Positions 46,253 through 56,468 of a stretch of 64,000 nt of DNA are shown in pieces. This DNA is from Zhongshania aquatica (GTDB taxonomy: Bacteria > Pseudomonadota > Gammaproteobacteria > Pseudomonadales > Spongiibacteraceae). A program made the position numbers and the translations under genes. The notes under the pieces are model-generated. The model saw nothing but the letters and a program-made list of their open reading frames with translations, had not been told where the DNA came from and made no database searches. Positions within the stretch are counted from its first letter, which is position 1. Each line of letters opens with the position of its first letter. The DNA is taken from assembly GCF_027257955.1 (NCBI RefSeq), contig NZ_JANZNQ010000018.1, forward strand, positions 1 through 64,000. Reading direction: 5' to 3'.

Positions 46253-47734
46253 ATGACATTAAAAACACCCGCAAATACGAGCGAGCAGATTACTTTTCAC
46301 GAGACGATTGTCGTTGGTGCTGGCATTTCCGGAATTTGTGCTGCCATCAAACTAAAGCAGGCGAAAATCGATTTCATTGTGTTAGAAAAGTCCCATGAAG
46401 CGGGCGGTGTATGGCGAGAAAACGTCTACCCCGACTGCGCCTGTGATGTGCCATCTGCTCTTTACTCCTATTCCTTCGCACCAAATCCAGATTGGACACG
46501 TGTCTTCGCGACACAGCAAGAAATAAAGGCTTATACCCATAACACGGTAAAACGCTTTAAGATTGATCAACACATCCACTTCAACCATCAACTTAGCAAA
46601 TGCAATTGGCATGAGTCCGACAAATGCTGGCAGCTCGAAACCAACGGCGGCATCTACCGCGCTCGCTTCGTGATTATGGCCTGCGGGCCTATGCACATAC
46701 CATTGATTCCGCACATCAAAGGCATAGAAACGTTTCCCGGCAAGTCATTCCACTCTGCCACGTGGGATACCGAATATGATCTAAGCGAAAAACGTGTAGC
46801 CGTCATCGGCTCAGGTGGCTCGGCCATTCAATTTTTACCGGCCATCCAAAGAAAGACAAAAAAAATCACGCTTTTTCAACGCACTCCACCGTGGGTATTA
46901 CCAAAGGTAGACACCAAAATATCTGACCGCTGGCGGAAGAATTTCAAGCGTTTTCCGTTTACTCAAAAGCTATTCCGAAAGGTGCTTTTTTTCCAATTTG
47001 AATTTCTCAACCACAATTTAAAAAACAAGTGGTTCTCACAAAAACTGGAAACCGCAGCAATCAAACACATACATCGCGGCGTAAAAGACGAGGCGCTGAG
47101 GGAAAAGCTAAAGCCCGACTACTCCCTTGGCTGCAAACGTATACTGCTGTCGAATAACTGGTACAAAGCACTCGGCAAAGACAATGTTGAGGTATTCCCT
47201 GGCATCGCTGAGATTCAAGGCAACAAACTCATTGCTAGCGATGGTTCGAGCTGCGAAGTCGACGTCATAATTTATGGTACGGGCTTCGAAGTGTCCGACC
47301 CGCCAATCGGTAAGCTCATTTATGGTCGCAATGGTCGGAGCTTGTCTGATCAATGGTCCGGTTCGCCATCAGCTTATTTGGGCACCATGGCCGAAGATTG
47401 CCCTAATTTATTTTTAACCCTCGGCCCAAATCTCTACACCTATACGTCTGCCTTTGTGATTATTGAAGCCCAAGTAAAATATATTTTGAGCGCCATCACC
47501 AAGGCGCGTAAGAGAAATATTGCCACAATAACGGTCAACAAAGAAAAAAGCGAAAAACTCAATAAATCGCTACAAAACGCATTGCAAGGTACGGTTTGGA
47601 ATAGCGGCTGTGCCAGCTATTTTATCGACAAAACCGGTCGCAACAGCGTGAATTGGCCTTGGACAACGATGAAAATGCAGCGCCGCTTGAGCAAAATTAA
47701 ACTTGCCGAATTTCAGATCGAGAAACAGTTATGA
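46253..47734 (+). CDS. Type I Baeyer-Villiger monooxygenase-like flavoprotein
   Basis: 493 residues from ATG 46253 (GGA upstream); an ATG at 46226 without ribosome site adds nine residues. FAD Rossmann GAGISG, then GGVWRENVYPDCACD, then the type I BVMO fingerprint FPGKSFHSATWD, then the NADPH Rossmann GSGGSA. Such enzymes insert oxygen next to a ketone to make an ester or lactone, using NADPH and O2. The product would be a substrate for the esterase encoded two genes downstream. Stop overlaps the sulfatase ATG by 4 bp. Confidence 0.88.
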   Translation: MTLKTPANTSEQITFHETIVVGAGISGICAAIKLKQAKIDFIVLEKSHEAGGVWRENVYPDCACDVPSALYSYSFAPNPDWTRVFATQQEIKAYTHNTVKRFKIDQHIHFNHQLSKCNWHESDKCWQLETNGGIYRARFVIMACGPMHIPLIPHIKGIETFPGKSFHSATWDTEYDLSEKRVAVIGSGGSAIQFLPAIQRKTKKITLFQRTPPWVLPKVDTKISDRWRKNFKRFPFTQKLFRKVLFFQFEFLNHNLKNKWFSQKLETAAIKHIHRGVKDEALREKLKPDYSLGCKRILLSNNWYKALGKDNVEVFPGIAEIQGNKLIASDGSSCEVDVIIYGTGFEVSDPPIGKLIYGRNGRSLSDQWSGSPSAYLGTMAEDCPNLFLTLGPNLYTYTSAFVIIEAQVKYILSAITKARKRNIATITVNKEKSEKLNKSLQNALQGTVWNSGCASYFIDKTGRNSVNWPWTTMKMQRRLSKIKLAEFQIEKQL

Positions 47735-49518
47735 CATTCGCAGCCAAGCACGCAGTACTCATCCTGTCAGCATTTCTCGCAAGCGGCCTAAGCTATTCAC
47801 AGGCGGAACACGTCGATCAACAGGATCGGCAGCCAAACATTGTGCTTATCCTCGCCGACGATTTGGGCTTTAGCGACACTGCGCCCTATGGCAGCGAAGT
47901 AGACACACCGAATATCTCTGCCCTTGCAGACATGGGAGTGCAATTTACCAATTACCATACCGCTGCGACATGCGCACCGTCTCGAGCGATGTTACTCACT
48001 GGCGTAGATAGCCACCGCAACGGTGTACCCAATATTCCGGAAACCATTCCCCCAGAGCAAAAGCGCTTCCCCCACTACCAAGGCACCCTTGATCCGAAAA
48101 TAGATACGGTTGCCAATATACTCAATTCGGTTGGCTACCACACATACATCGCAGGTAAATGGCATCTAGGCAACGCCCCCGAACAATTACCCAGTCAACG
48201 CGGCTTCGATCGCAGCTTTGCCCTAGGTGCTACCGGTGCAGACAATTGGGAGGATAGGCCCTACCTTCCTATTTCCGATCGCGCCGAATGGTTTGCCGAT
48301 GGTAAAGCCGCCAAACTACCTGAAAAGTTTTACTCATCTGAATTTCTGGTGGATAAAACCATTGAATTTATCGACAGTAATGCGCAAGACAAAAAGCCCT
48401 TCTTTGCCTACATTCCGTTTCAAGCGGTTCATATTCCTGTGCAGGCGCCACAGGAATTTATCGATAAATACGACGAGCTGTACCGCGATGGTTGGCAGGC
48501 GCTGCGAGAAACCCGCCAAGCAAAGCTCAAGGCTCTGGGACTAATCCCCAACGACAGCAATATGGTGCGCATGAGCACCATGGGACACTGGGATGCGCAG
48601 ACCGAAGAGCAGAAGCGATATCAAGCAAAAAGGATGGCCGTGTATGCGGGTATGATAGACGCAATGGACTTCCATATTGGCCGTCTGATCACCCACCTAA
48701 AATCCATCGGTGAATTTGACAATACCGTATTTATTTTCACCTCCGACAACGGCAGCGAAGCCACCGGTGAGAATAACGCCCGAGATCTTTACGGCCGCTT
48801 AGTGATGAAATTTCTCGGCTACCGCAACGACTATGAAACCCTTGGTCTCAAAGGTAGCATGAATGTGATTGGCCCCAGCTTCGCCAGCGCAGCTGCCTCA
48901 CCACTAGCCTATTACAAGTTTTATGCCGGTGAGGGCGGAATGCGGGTGCCACTTATTATTGCAGGGAAACCGCTGCAACGTTCTGAGAAAACGGTAAGCA
49001 ATAGCTTTAGCTTTGTTACTGACATAACACCAACCATCATTGACATTGCCGGTGCTGAATTTTCAAGTAAGTCTAAAGAACTCGTGTCTGGACGGAGTTT
49101 ACTACCCGTAGTAAAGGGTGACATTGAGCATACATATGGCCCGAACGACTCAATAGGTTATGAATTAGGAGGCAATGCGGCGCTATTTCGTGGTGACTAC
49201 AAGCTCGTCAAAGTCAGTGGCAAAATTGCTGACGACCAATGGCATTTATATAACATAGTCAATGACCCAGGAGAGACTGTAGACCTGAGGGCAACGTTAC
49301 CCGAGCGCTATGCATTAATGCTAAACGAGTATAAGCAATACGCGAAAGATAACAATGTTCTGGACATGCCCGCGGGCTACGACCATGAACGCCAAGGAAT
49401 CATCAATGGCATCAATACCCGTTTACCCAATCTCCGTTTATACGTGAGTATTATTGGCGGAGTACTAATCCTATTTGCCCTAATCACGATTGTCCGCGCT
49501 CGTCGCAGATATAAGTAA
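47731..49518 (+). CDS. Membrane-anchored type I sulfatase
   Basis: 595 residues. Signal peptide about 1-25, metal ligands ADD (42-44), and the C-x-P-x-R signature CAPSR at 81-85 where Cys81 should become formylglycine; SDNGSEA about 340 is the second metal block. A C-terminal hydrophobic helix (about 568-588) followed by RARRRYK indicates anchoring in the inner membrane with the catalytic domain in the periplasm, unusual for sulfatases. It hydrolyses sulfate esters. It is translationally coupled to the BVMO. Maturation needs a formylglycine-generating enzyme or anSME, not in the window. Confidence 0.88.
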   Translation: MTFAAKHAVLILSAFLASGLSYSQAEHVDQQDRQPNIVLILADDLGFSDTAPYGSEVDTPNISALADMGVQFTNYHTAATCAPSRAMLLTGVDSHRNGVPNIPETIPPEQKRFPHYQGTLDPKIDTVANILNSVGYHTYIAGKWHLGNAPEQLPSQRGFDRSFALGATGADNWEDRPYLPISDRAEWFADGKAAKLPEKFYSSEFLVDKTIEFIDSNAQDKKPFFAYIPFQAVHIPVQAPQEFIDKYDELYRDGWQALRETRQAKLKALGLIPNDSNMVRMSTMGHWDAQTEEQKRYQAKRMAVYAGMIDAMDFHIGRLITHLKSIGEFDNTVFIFTSDNGSEATGENNARDLYGRLVMKFLGYRNDYETLGLKGSMNVIGPSFASAAASPLAYYKFYAGEGGMRVPLIIAGKPLQRSEKTVSNSFSFVTDITPTIIDIAGAEFSSKSKELVSGRSLLPVVKGDIEHTYGPNDSIGYELGGNAALFRGDYKLVKVSGKIADDQWHLYNIVNDPGETVDLRATLPERYALMLNEYKQYAKDNNVLDMPAGYDHERQGIINGINTRLPNLRLYVSIIGGVLILFALITIVRARRRYK

Positions 49519-49554
49519 ACGAATGACAATCACTCATCTTTTAGAGATTTAACT

Positions 49555-50460
49555 ATGAGTTGGCAGAACTTTATTCTCAGCGCCGTCATCCGCCGTCAAC
49601 AAAAAGCAGCGATGAAGCTGAGCCCAGAACACCGATTTAAGCGCCAACGGAAATTCATGGCGATGGAAATCGGCAAAGCCAATAAATCTATTATCTGTCA
49701 GCCCGATGAAATCAACGGCGTAAAGGTCGAATGGCTTATACCCAAGGGAATAAAAAATACAGTCAGTGCACCTGTGTGTGTTTACTACCACGGTGGCGCC
49801 TTCATTATGGGTGGCATGAATAGCCATCGACAAATGTGCAGCGAACTCGCGGCATATGCCAATATAAAAGTGCTAATGGTGGATTACCGCCTTGCCCCCG
49901 AGCATCCTTTCCCAGCGGCCACTGACGATGCCATGACCGTCTATTTAGCTTTAATCGACGCAGGTCATTCAGCAACAAGCATGGTCATTGCCGGAGACAG
50001 CGCTGGCGGAAATCTCGCCCTCACGACATTACAAAAACTGCGCGATGACGGGAAAAAAAGTCCTGCTGCCGCAGTACTATTTTCACCCTGGCTAGATTTA
50101 AGCCACAGCAGTGAGTCGTTTAAAAACAATGCAAGAAAGGACGTACTACTGAATAAAACGCTACTTGATGAAGCGGTTGAGATGTATGCGTCTGCACTTT
50201 CTCGCAACGATCCAAGAGTATCTCCCCTATTCGGCAACGTGGCGGCACTACCGCCAATACTGACTATTGCTAGTCGATCTGAGGTCTTACTAGATGACGC
50301 CTCTCGTTTACACAATGAAATTGAAAAAGCTGGCGGCTGCAGTCGCTACTTAGAATGGAAAAAACCACCACATGCCTTCCCGGTAATGAGCCGATTCCTG
50401 CCAGAAGCGCGAAGCGCTTTACGCCAATCAGCGGCTTTTATCACTGAGTTTCTGCCTTAA
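49555..50460 (+). CDS. Hormone-sensitive-lipase-family esterase
   Basis: 301 residues, alpha/beta hydrolase. Oxyanion motif HGGAFIMGG (79-87, HGGA variant of HGGG), nucleophile Ser149 in GDSAGGN, and catalytic His in PPHAFPVMS near 278. It hydrolyses short-chain or bulky esters in the cytoplasm. It follows the sulfatase by 36 bp and would hydrolyse the ester made by the BVMO. No clear terminator after it. Confidence 0.85.
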   Translation: MSWQNFILSAVIRRQQKAAMKLSPEHRFKRQRKFMAMEIGKANKSIICQPDEINGVKVEWLIPKGIKNTVSAPVCVYYHGGAFIMGGMNSHRQMCSELAAYANIKVLMVDYRLAPEHPFPAATDDAMTVYLALIDAGHSATSMVIAGDSAGGNLALTTLQKLRDDGKKSPAAAVLFSPWLDLSHSSESFKNNARKDVLLNKTLLDEAVEMYASALSRNDPRVSPLFGNVAALPPILTIASRSEVLLDDASRLHNEIEKAGGCSRYLEWKKPPHAFPVMSRFLPEARSALRQSAAFITEFLP

Positions 50461-50517
50461 TCTAGGACGGAGCGACGACCCGACCATACAGTACCGACAG
50501 AAAATACTGCGCCGCAA

Positions 50518-50715
50518 TCAATACGCGTCGTTCTCCGCATATACTCGAATACTCACTCCCTCCTCTTCATCAAAGGAAAGCACAATAGACATCGGTCGAC
50601 AGCAAACCTCGCAATCTTCAATGTACTGATCATCGCCTGCAGACGCGTCCACGAGTAATTCAATGGCCTCACCACAATAGGGACAGCGTTCAGAAATGGA
50701 CTCAATAACATTCAT
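50518..50715 (-). CDS. CPXCG-motif cysteine-rich small protein
   Basis: 65 residues, ATG 50715. Two cysteine pairs, CPYCG (16-20) and CEVCC (36-40), predict a small zinc ribbon. The CPXCG family is widespread in Gammaproteobacteria; function unknown. Monocistronic, divergent from the SDR gene. Confidence 0.8.
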   Translation of the reverse strand: MNVIESISERCPYCGEAIELLVDASAGDDQYIEDCEVCCRPMSIVLSFDEEEGVSIRVYAENDAY

Positions 50716-50856
50716 TAACCTAACTCCGACGTTTTCAGCGTGAACCTACAGTAATATGTGAACAATTAGCATAAGGCAAACATCTACCCTCGATTTATAC
50801 GCTATCACGTCCTAGAATACCCCGATTCATAAAATAACACCGCCGAGGAAAGTTTA

Positions 50857-51771
50857 ATGAGCATTCGTTTTGATGGGAAAGTTGCCATAGTCACTGGCGC
50901 GGGCAACGGTTTAGGCAAAAGCCACGCTCTGGCATTAGCCGCTCGCGGCGCAAAGGTTGTTGTTAACGACCTAGGCGGCAGCAGAGACGGCACCGGCGCC
51001 TCATCCGCAGCAGCACAAGCTGTTGTTGCCGAAATTGAAGCAATGGGCGGCGAAGCCATCTCCCACGGTGCCAACGTTGCTGTCTTCAGCGAAGTAGAAG
51101 ACATGGTGCAGCAAACCATCGCAAAGTGGGGCCGCGTCGACATTCTTATTAACAACGCAGGCATTTTGCGCGACAAAACATTCTCTAAAATGTCACTAGA
51201 CGATTTCAAACTCGTCATGGACGTTCATCTCATGGGCTCGGTCAACTGCTGTAAAGCGGTGTGGGACATCATGAAACAACAGGAATATGGCCGTATTGTG
51301 ATGACTACGTCCTCAAGCGGCTTATACGGCAACTTCGGCCAAAGCAACTATGGCGCAGCCAAAATGGCCGTTGTCGGCTTAATGAATACCCTGGGGATTG
51401 AAGGCGCGAAAAATAATATCCGCGTGAATTCACTAGCGCCGACTGCAGCAACCCGTATGACCGAAGACCTTATGCCCGCAGAAGTCTTAGCCATGTTGAT
51501 TCCCGAAGCGGTTTCCGCAGGCGCGCTGGTACTTTGCCATGACGACGCACCGAGCAGAAATATTCTCTGCGCCGGCGCAGGTGGCTACGCAACAAGCGCT
51601 ATTTTTGAAACCAAAGGTGTCTACCTGTCACCAGATCAGCAAACACCCGAAGCGGTATTCGCCAACTGGGATAAAATCTCTGACAGTTCTGAGCAATCAA
51701 AAATGGAAACGGGTTTTAGTCAATCTGAGAAGTTTTTGCTAAAGGCGCAGTCATACTTAAGCAATAAATAA
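50857..51771 (+). CDS. SDR dehydrogenase, (3R)-hydroxyacyl-CoA dehydrogenase type
   Basis: 304 residues, ATG 50857 after GAGGAAAG. Short-chain dehydrogenase with TGAGNGLG (12-19), NDLGG at the NAD-specificity site, NNAG about 103, and the catalytic Ser/Tyr/Lys set in TSSSGLYGNFGQSNYGAAK (about 150-168). The long NDLGGSRDGTG insert and 300-residue length match the dehydrogenase unit of peroxisomal multifunctional enzyme 2 and steroid ChsB1-like enzymes. It oxidises 3-hydroxyacyl-CoA, often with steroid or branched side chains. Terminates at 51791-51812. Confidence 0.85.
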   Translation: MSIRFDGKVAIVTGAGNGLGKSHALALAARGAKVVVNDLGGSRDGTGASSAAAQAVVAEIEAMGGEAISHGANVAVFSEVEDMVQQTIAKWGRVDILINNAGILRDKTFSKMSLDDFKLVMDVHLMGSVNCCKAVWDIMKQQEYGRIVMTTSSSGLYGNFGQSNYGAAKMAVVGLMNTLGIEGAKNNIRVNSLAPTAATRMTEDLMPAEVLAMLIPEAVSAGALVLCHDDAPSRNILCAGAGGYATSAIFETKGVYLSPDQQTPEAVFANWDKISDSSEQSKMETGFSQSEKFLLKAQSYLSNK

Positions 51772-51790
51772 CATAAGTACTAATATAAAA

Positions 51791-51812
51791 AAAACCCGGA
51801 ATACCGGGTTTT
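51791..51812. terminator. Bidirectional rho-independent terminator
   Basis: Stem AAAACCCGG (51791-51799)/CCGGGTTTT (51804-51812) with loop AATA; A-run on the left and T-run on the right, so it can end both the SDR gene (+) and katG (-). Same stem as the terminator at 35043-35065. Confidence 0.9.
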
Positions 51813-51829
51813 TTATATCTTAAGATAAT

Positions 51830-54034
<2,205 letters not shown>

Positions 54035-54205
54035 TCATAGTTATAGCCCCATGCTAGCGAGCTATCCAACTGTACTTTTCAATCATTACGATAGCTTTTA
54101 ACTCTTGGACTTACATTGAGGCCACGATAGGCTCGGAATGTTCCTTTATCATGAGCTAGGGCCTGTTACTATCTGCGCATAAACCGCAGCACGAGGAAGC
54201 ACACC

Positions 54206-54607
54206 ATGCCCGACGACAAGACAAAGAAAATCAAAGACACCGCAGCCGCGCTGTTCAGCGGCTACGCAAACGAAAAGCCCTATGAATTGTGGCTAAGCTT
54301 CGACAAGAATCTGGCCAAGGAAATGTCCCGCTTTGTGGTGGGGGATATGTATGCGCGGGATGTACTTCCCAAAACCACTCGCCAATTAGTGGCTATTGCC
54401 GCGCTAAGCGCGACGGGCAAACAAGATGAGCTAAAACTCCATATTCACGCGGCCCTGAACGTCGGCTGCACGCCGCGAGAAATTAGCGAATCCATTTTCC
54501 AAATAGGCGTCTATGCGGGTTTTCCGGCCATGAATAATGCGCTGCTTACTCTGCGCAATGTTCTGGAAGAAAACGGCCTTTGGCCGCTTGAGCAACAAGA
54601 GGACTAA
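54206..54607 (+). CDS. Carboxymuconolactone decarboxylase-family protein
   Basis: 133 residues, ATG 54206 after GAGGA. Single CMD domain with RQLVAIAALSATGKQDELKL and HIHAALNVGCTPREI, the PcaC-like pattern with Glu and His and without the AhpD C-x2-C pair. The PcaC type decarboxylates gamma-carboxymuconolactone, but many homologues of this size have other or unknown roles. No pca genes are near. Divergent from katG and convergent with the allophanate hydrolase gene. Confidence 0.75.
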   Translation: MPDDKTKKIKDTAAALFSGYANEKPYELWLSFDKNLAKEMSRFVVGDMYARDVLPKTTRQLVAIAALSATGKQDELKLHIHAALNVGCTPREISESIFQIGVYAGFPAMNNALLTLRNVLEENGLWPLEQQED

Positions 54608-54617
54608 AGATTGCTCC

Positions 54618-54653
54618 CATCTTGGCAGCCATCCATAGATGATCGCCAAGATG
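54618..54653. terminator. Terminator-like inverted repeat between convergent genes
   Basis: CATCTTGGC (54618-54626) and GCCAAGATG (54645-54653) form a perfect 9-bp stem with an 18-nt loop in the 61-bp gap between the CMD gene and the allophanate hydrolase gene. No long T-run follows, so efficiency is uncertain. Confidence 0.5.
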
Positions 54654-54668
54654 AAAACTCGCATGGAT

Positions 54669-56468
54669 TTATTTTGCCGCGAGATATTTCCGCCAAGCGC
54701 CAAAATGACTAATGTCTTCTGCACCGGCCAAGCCGGAGGCTTCGCAGATAAAACCACTTACCTGACTGCCATCTTGCAGTTTGACTTTGCCAATACCGAG
54801 CGGCGCTGGAATGCCCGCAACAAAGCTGCCGAACTCGCTAGCAGGCAACGACCACACTTCGACTTCGATAGCACGGCCTTCGCCCTCTGGCGCAATCACC
54901 ATACCGGGCCTAAACGGTGGGCCACCCGCTAGGGCATACAGTTTATAGTCTGGCGATGACAGGGTTTTAGAAACCAAGGTCGCGCCGCGCTCAATCAACT
55001 GCCAGTTCAGCGGCTGGCCTTGTAAATGGGCGCCACACACCGCCACCGAAATACGCTGTTGGTTTTGAACCGGCGCCGTGCTCAATGCCTGATAGTCAGA
55101 CTGATCCTTACCTAAGGGCAATTTAAACAGTTGCTGTAGACGATTCGCTACCGACAATAGGCGCCGATCAGTAAAGGCTTCACCGACCAAGGTTAAACCA
55201 AAGGGGAAACCGCTATCGGTAAATCCGGTTGGCACCGCGACACCGGCCAAGTCGAATAGGTTCATGTAATTAGTGTAATAGCCCAGATTACTGTTCAGGG
55301 TAATTGGGTCAGCATTTACCGCCTCGATACTATACGGGCTGCCCGCCGTTGGGGTGAGCAAGCAGTCCACGCCGTCTAATACCGCTGTCGCCGCTTTACG
55401 TAGTGCCTTTAGGCGGTATTGTGCTCTAAAGGTATCGACCGCTGATTTATTTTCGCCTGCGCCGATGATAGTACGGGTAACATCCAATAACGCCTCTGGC
55501 TGCTTCTGTATCATTGGTGACGTGGCAATAAACCGTTCCGCCACCCACGGGCCTTCGTACAGCAGCCGTGCCGCTTCGATAAAGGGCGCAAAATCGACTT
55601 CGACTAATTCCACACCACTGCTGGTAATCGCCGCCAGCGACTTTTTATAGCACTGCGCATAATCCTCGCTGCCGAAAAACGATAACTGCTCTGCAGGCAA
55701 TACGCCCATTCGAAGCGGCCCCTGCCACTGGCCATAATGCCGCGCGCCATTAGCGAAGGGATTATTCCGGCTGTAAGCGTCTGTCGCATCTTCACCTTCC
55801 GCAACGGTGAGAATTGCATTGGCGTCATCGCACTGCAGAGCAAAAATGGTAATGCAATCCAAGGATCGGCACGCTGGCAACATGCCACTGGCAGAGAGCA
55901 AACCAATACTGGGTTTCACGCCCACTAAATTATTAAAACAGGCCGGTACTCGGCCCGACCCTGCGGTATCAGTACCCAGCGAAAATGTCGCCATGCCTAA
56001 GGCTACCGACACTGCCGACCCAGCGCTGGAACCGCCGCTAATCATGCTTGGGTCGAAGCTATTTTTACAGGCGCCATAGGGTGAACGTGTTCCCACCAAG
56101 CCCGTCGCAAACTGATCTAAATTCGTTTTACCAACAGGAATCGCACCCGCATCGATCAACCGCTGTACAACAAACGCCGAACGCTCCGGTGTGTATGCAA
56201 AGCTTAGACAAGCCGCCGTTGTCGGTACACCCGCCAAATCAATATTATCTTTGATCGCAAAGGGAATACCGTACAAGGGCAAGGTATCTGGCGAGACAGC
56301 GTCCAAGCGCTTCAAATAAGGTTCTAGCTCAGCTGAGCTTAGCTGATGAATCCAAATATTATGATCCTGATATTCTTTGCAGCGCTCTGCAATAGCGGCC
56401 ATAAGCTCACGAGGTGTCACAGTGGCCGCCGCATAAGCGGCACGTAATTCAGTCAATGAAAGATTCAT
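54669..56468 (-). CDS. atzF: Allophanate hydrolase
   Basis: 599 residues. Amidase-signature domain (about 1-440) with Lys in IPFAIKDNIDLAG (about 89) and Ser-Ser-Ser in GGSSAGSAVSVALG (about 144) plus TDTAGSGRVP. A C-terminal domain (about 450-599, GPPFRPGMVIAPEGEG) is typical of AtzF/DUR1 allophanate hydrolases. It converts allophanate to 2 NH3 and 2 CO2. It overlaps the carboxylase gene by 4 bp and is last in the guanidine cluster. Confidence 0.93.
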   Translation of the reverse strand: MNLSLTELRAAYAAATVTPRELMAAIAERCKEYQDHNIWIHQLSSAELEPYLKRLDAVSPDTLPLYGIPFAIKDNIDLAGVPTTAACLSFAYTPERSAFVVQRLIDAGAIPVGKTNLDQFATGLVGTRSPYGACKNSFDPSMISGGSSAGSAVSVALGMATFSLGTDTAGSGRVPACFNNLVGVKPSIGLLSASGMLPACRSLDCITIFALQCDDANAILTVAEGEDATDAYSRNNPFANGARHYGQWQGPLRMGVLPAEQLSFFGSEDYAQCYKKSLAAITSSGVELVEVDFAPFIEAARLLYEGPWVAERFIATSPMIQKQPEALLDVTRTIIGAGENKSAVDTFRAQYRLKALRKAATAVLDGVDCLLTPTAGSPYSIEAVNADPITLNSNLGYYTNYMNLFDLAGVAVPTGFTDSGFPFGLTLVGEAFTDRRLLSVANRLQQLFKLPLGKDQSDYQALSTAPVQNQQRISVAVCGAHLQGQPLNWQLIERGATLVSKTLSSPDYKLYALAGGPPFRPGMVIAPEGEGRAIEVEVWSLPASEFGSFVAGIPAPLGIGKVKLQDGSQVSGFICEASGLAGAEDISHFGAWRKYLAAK

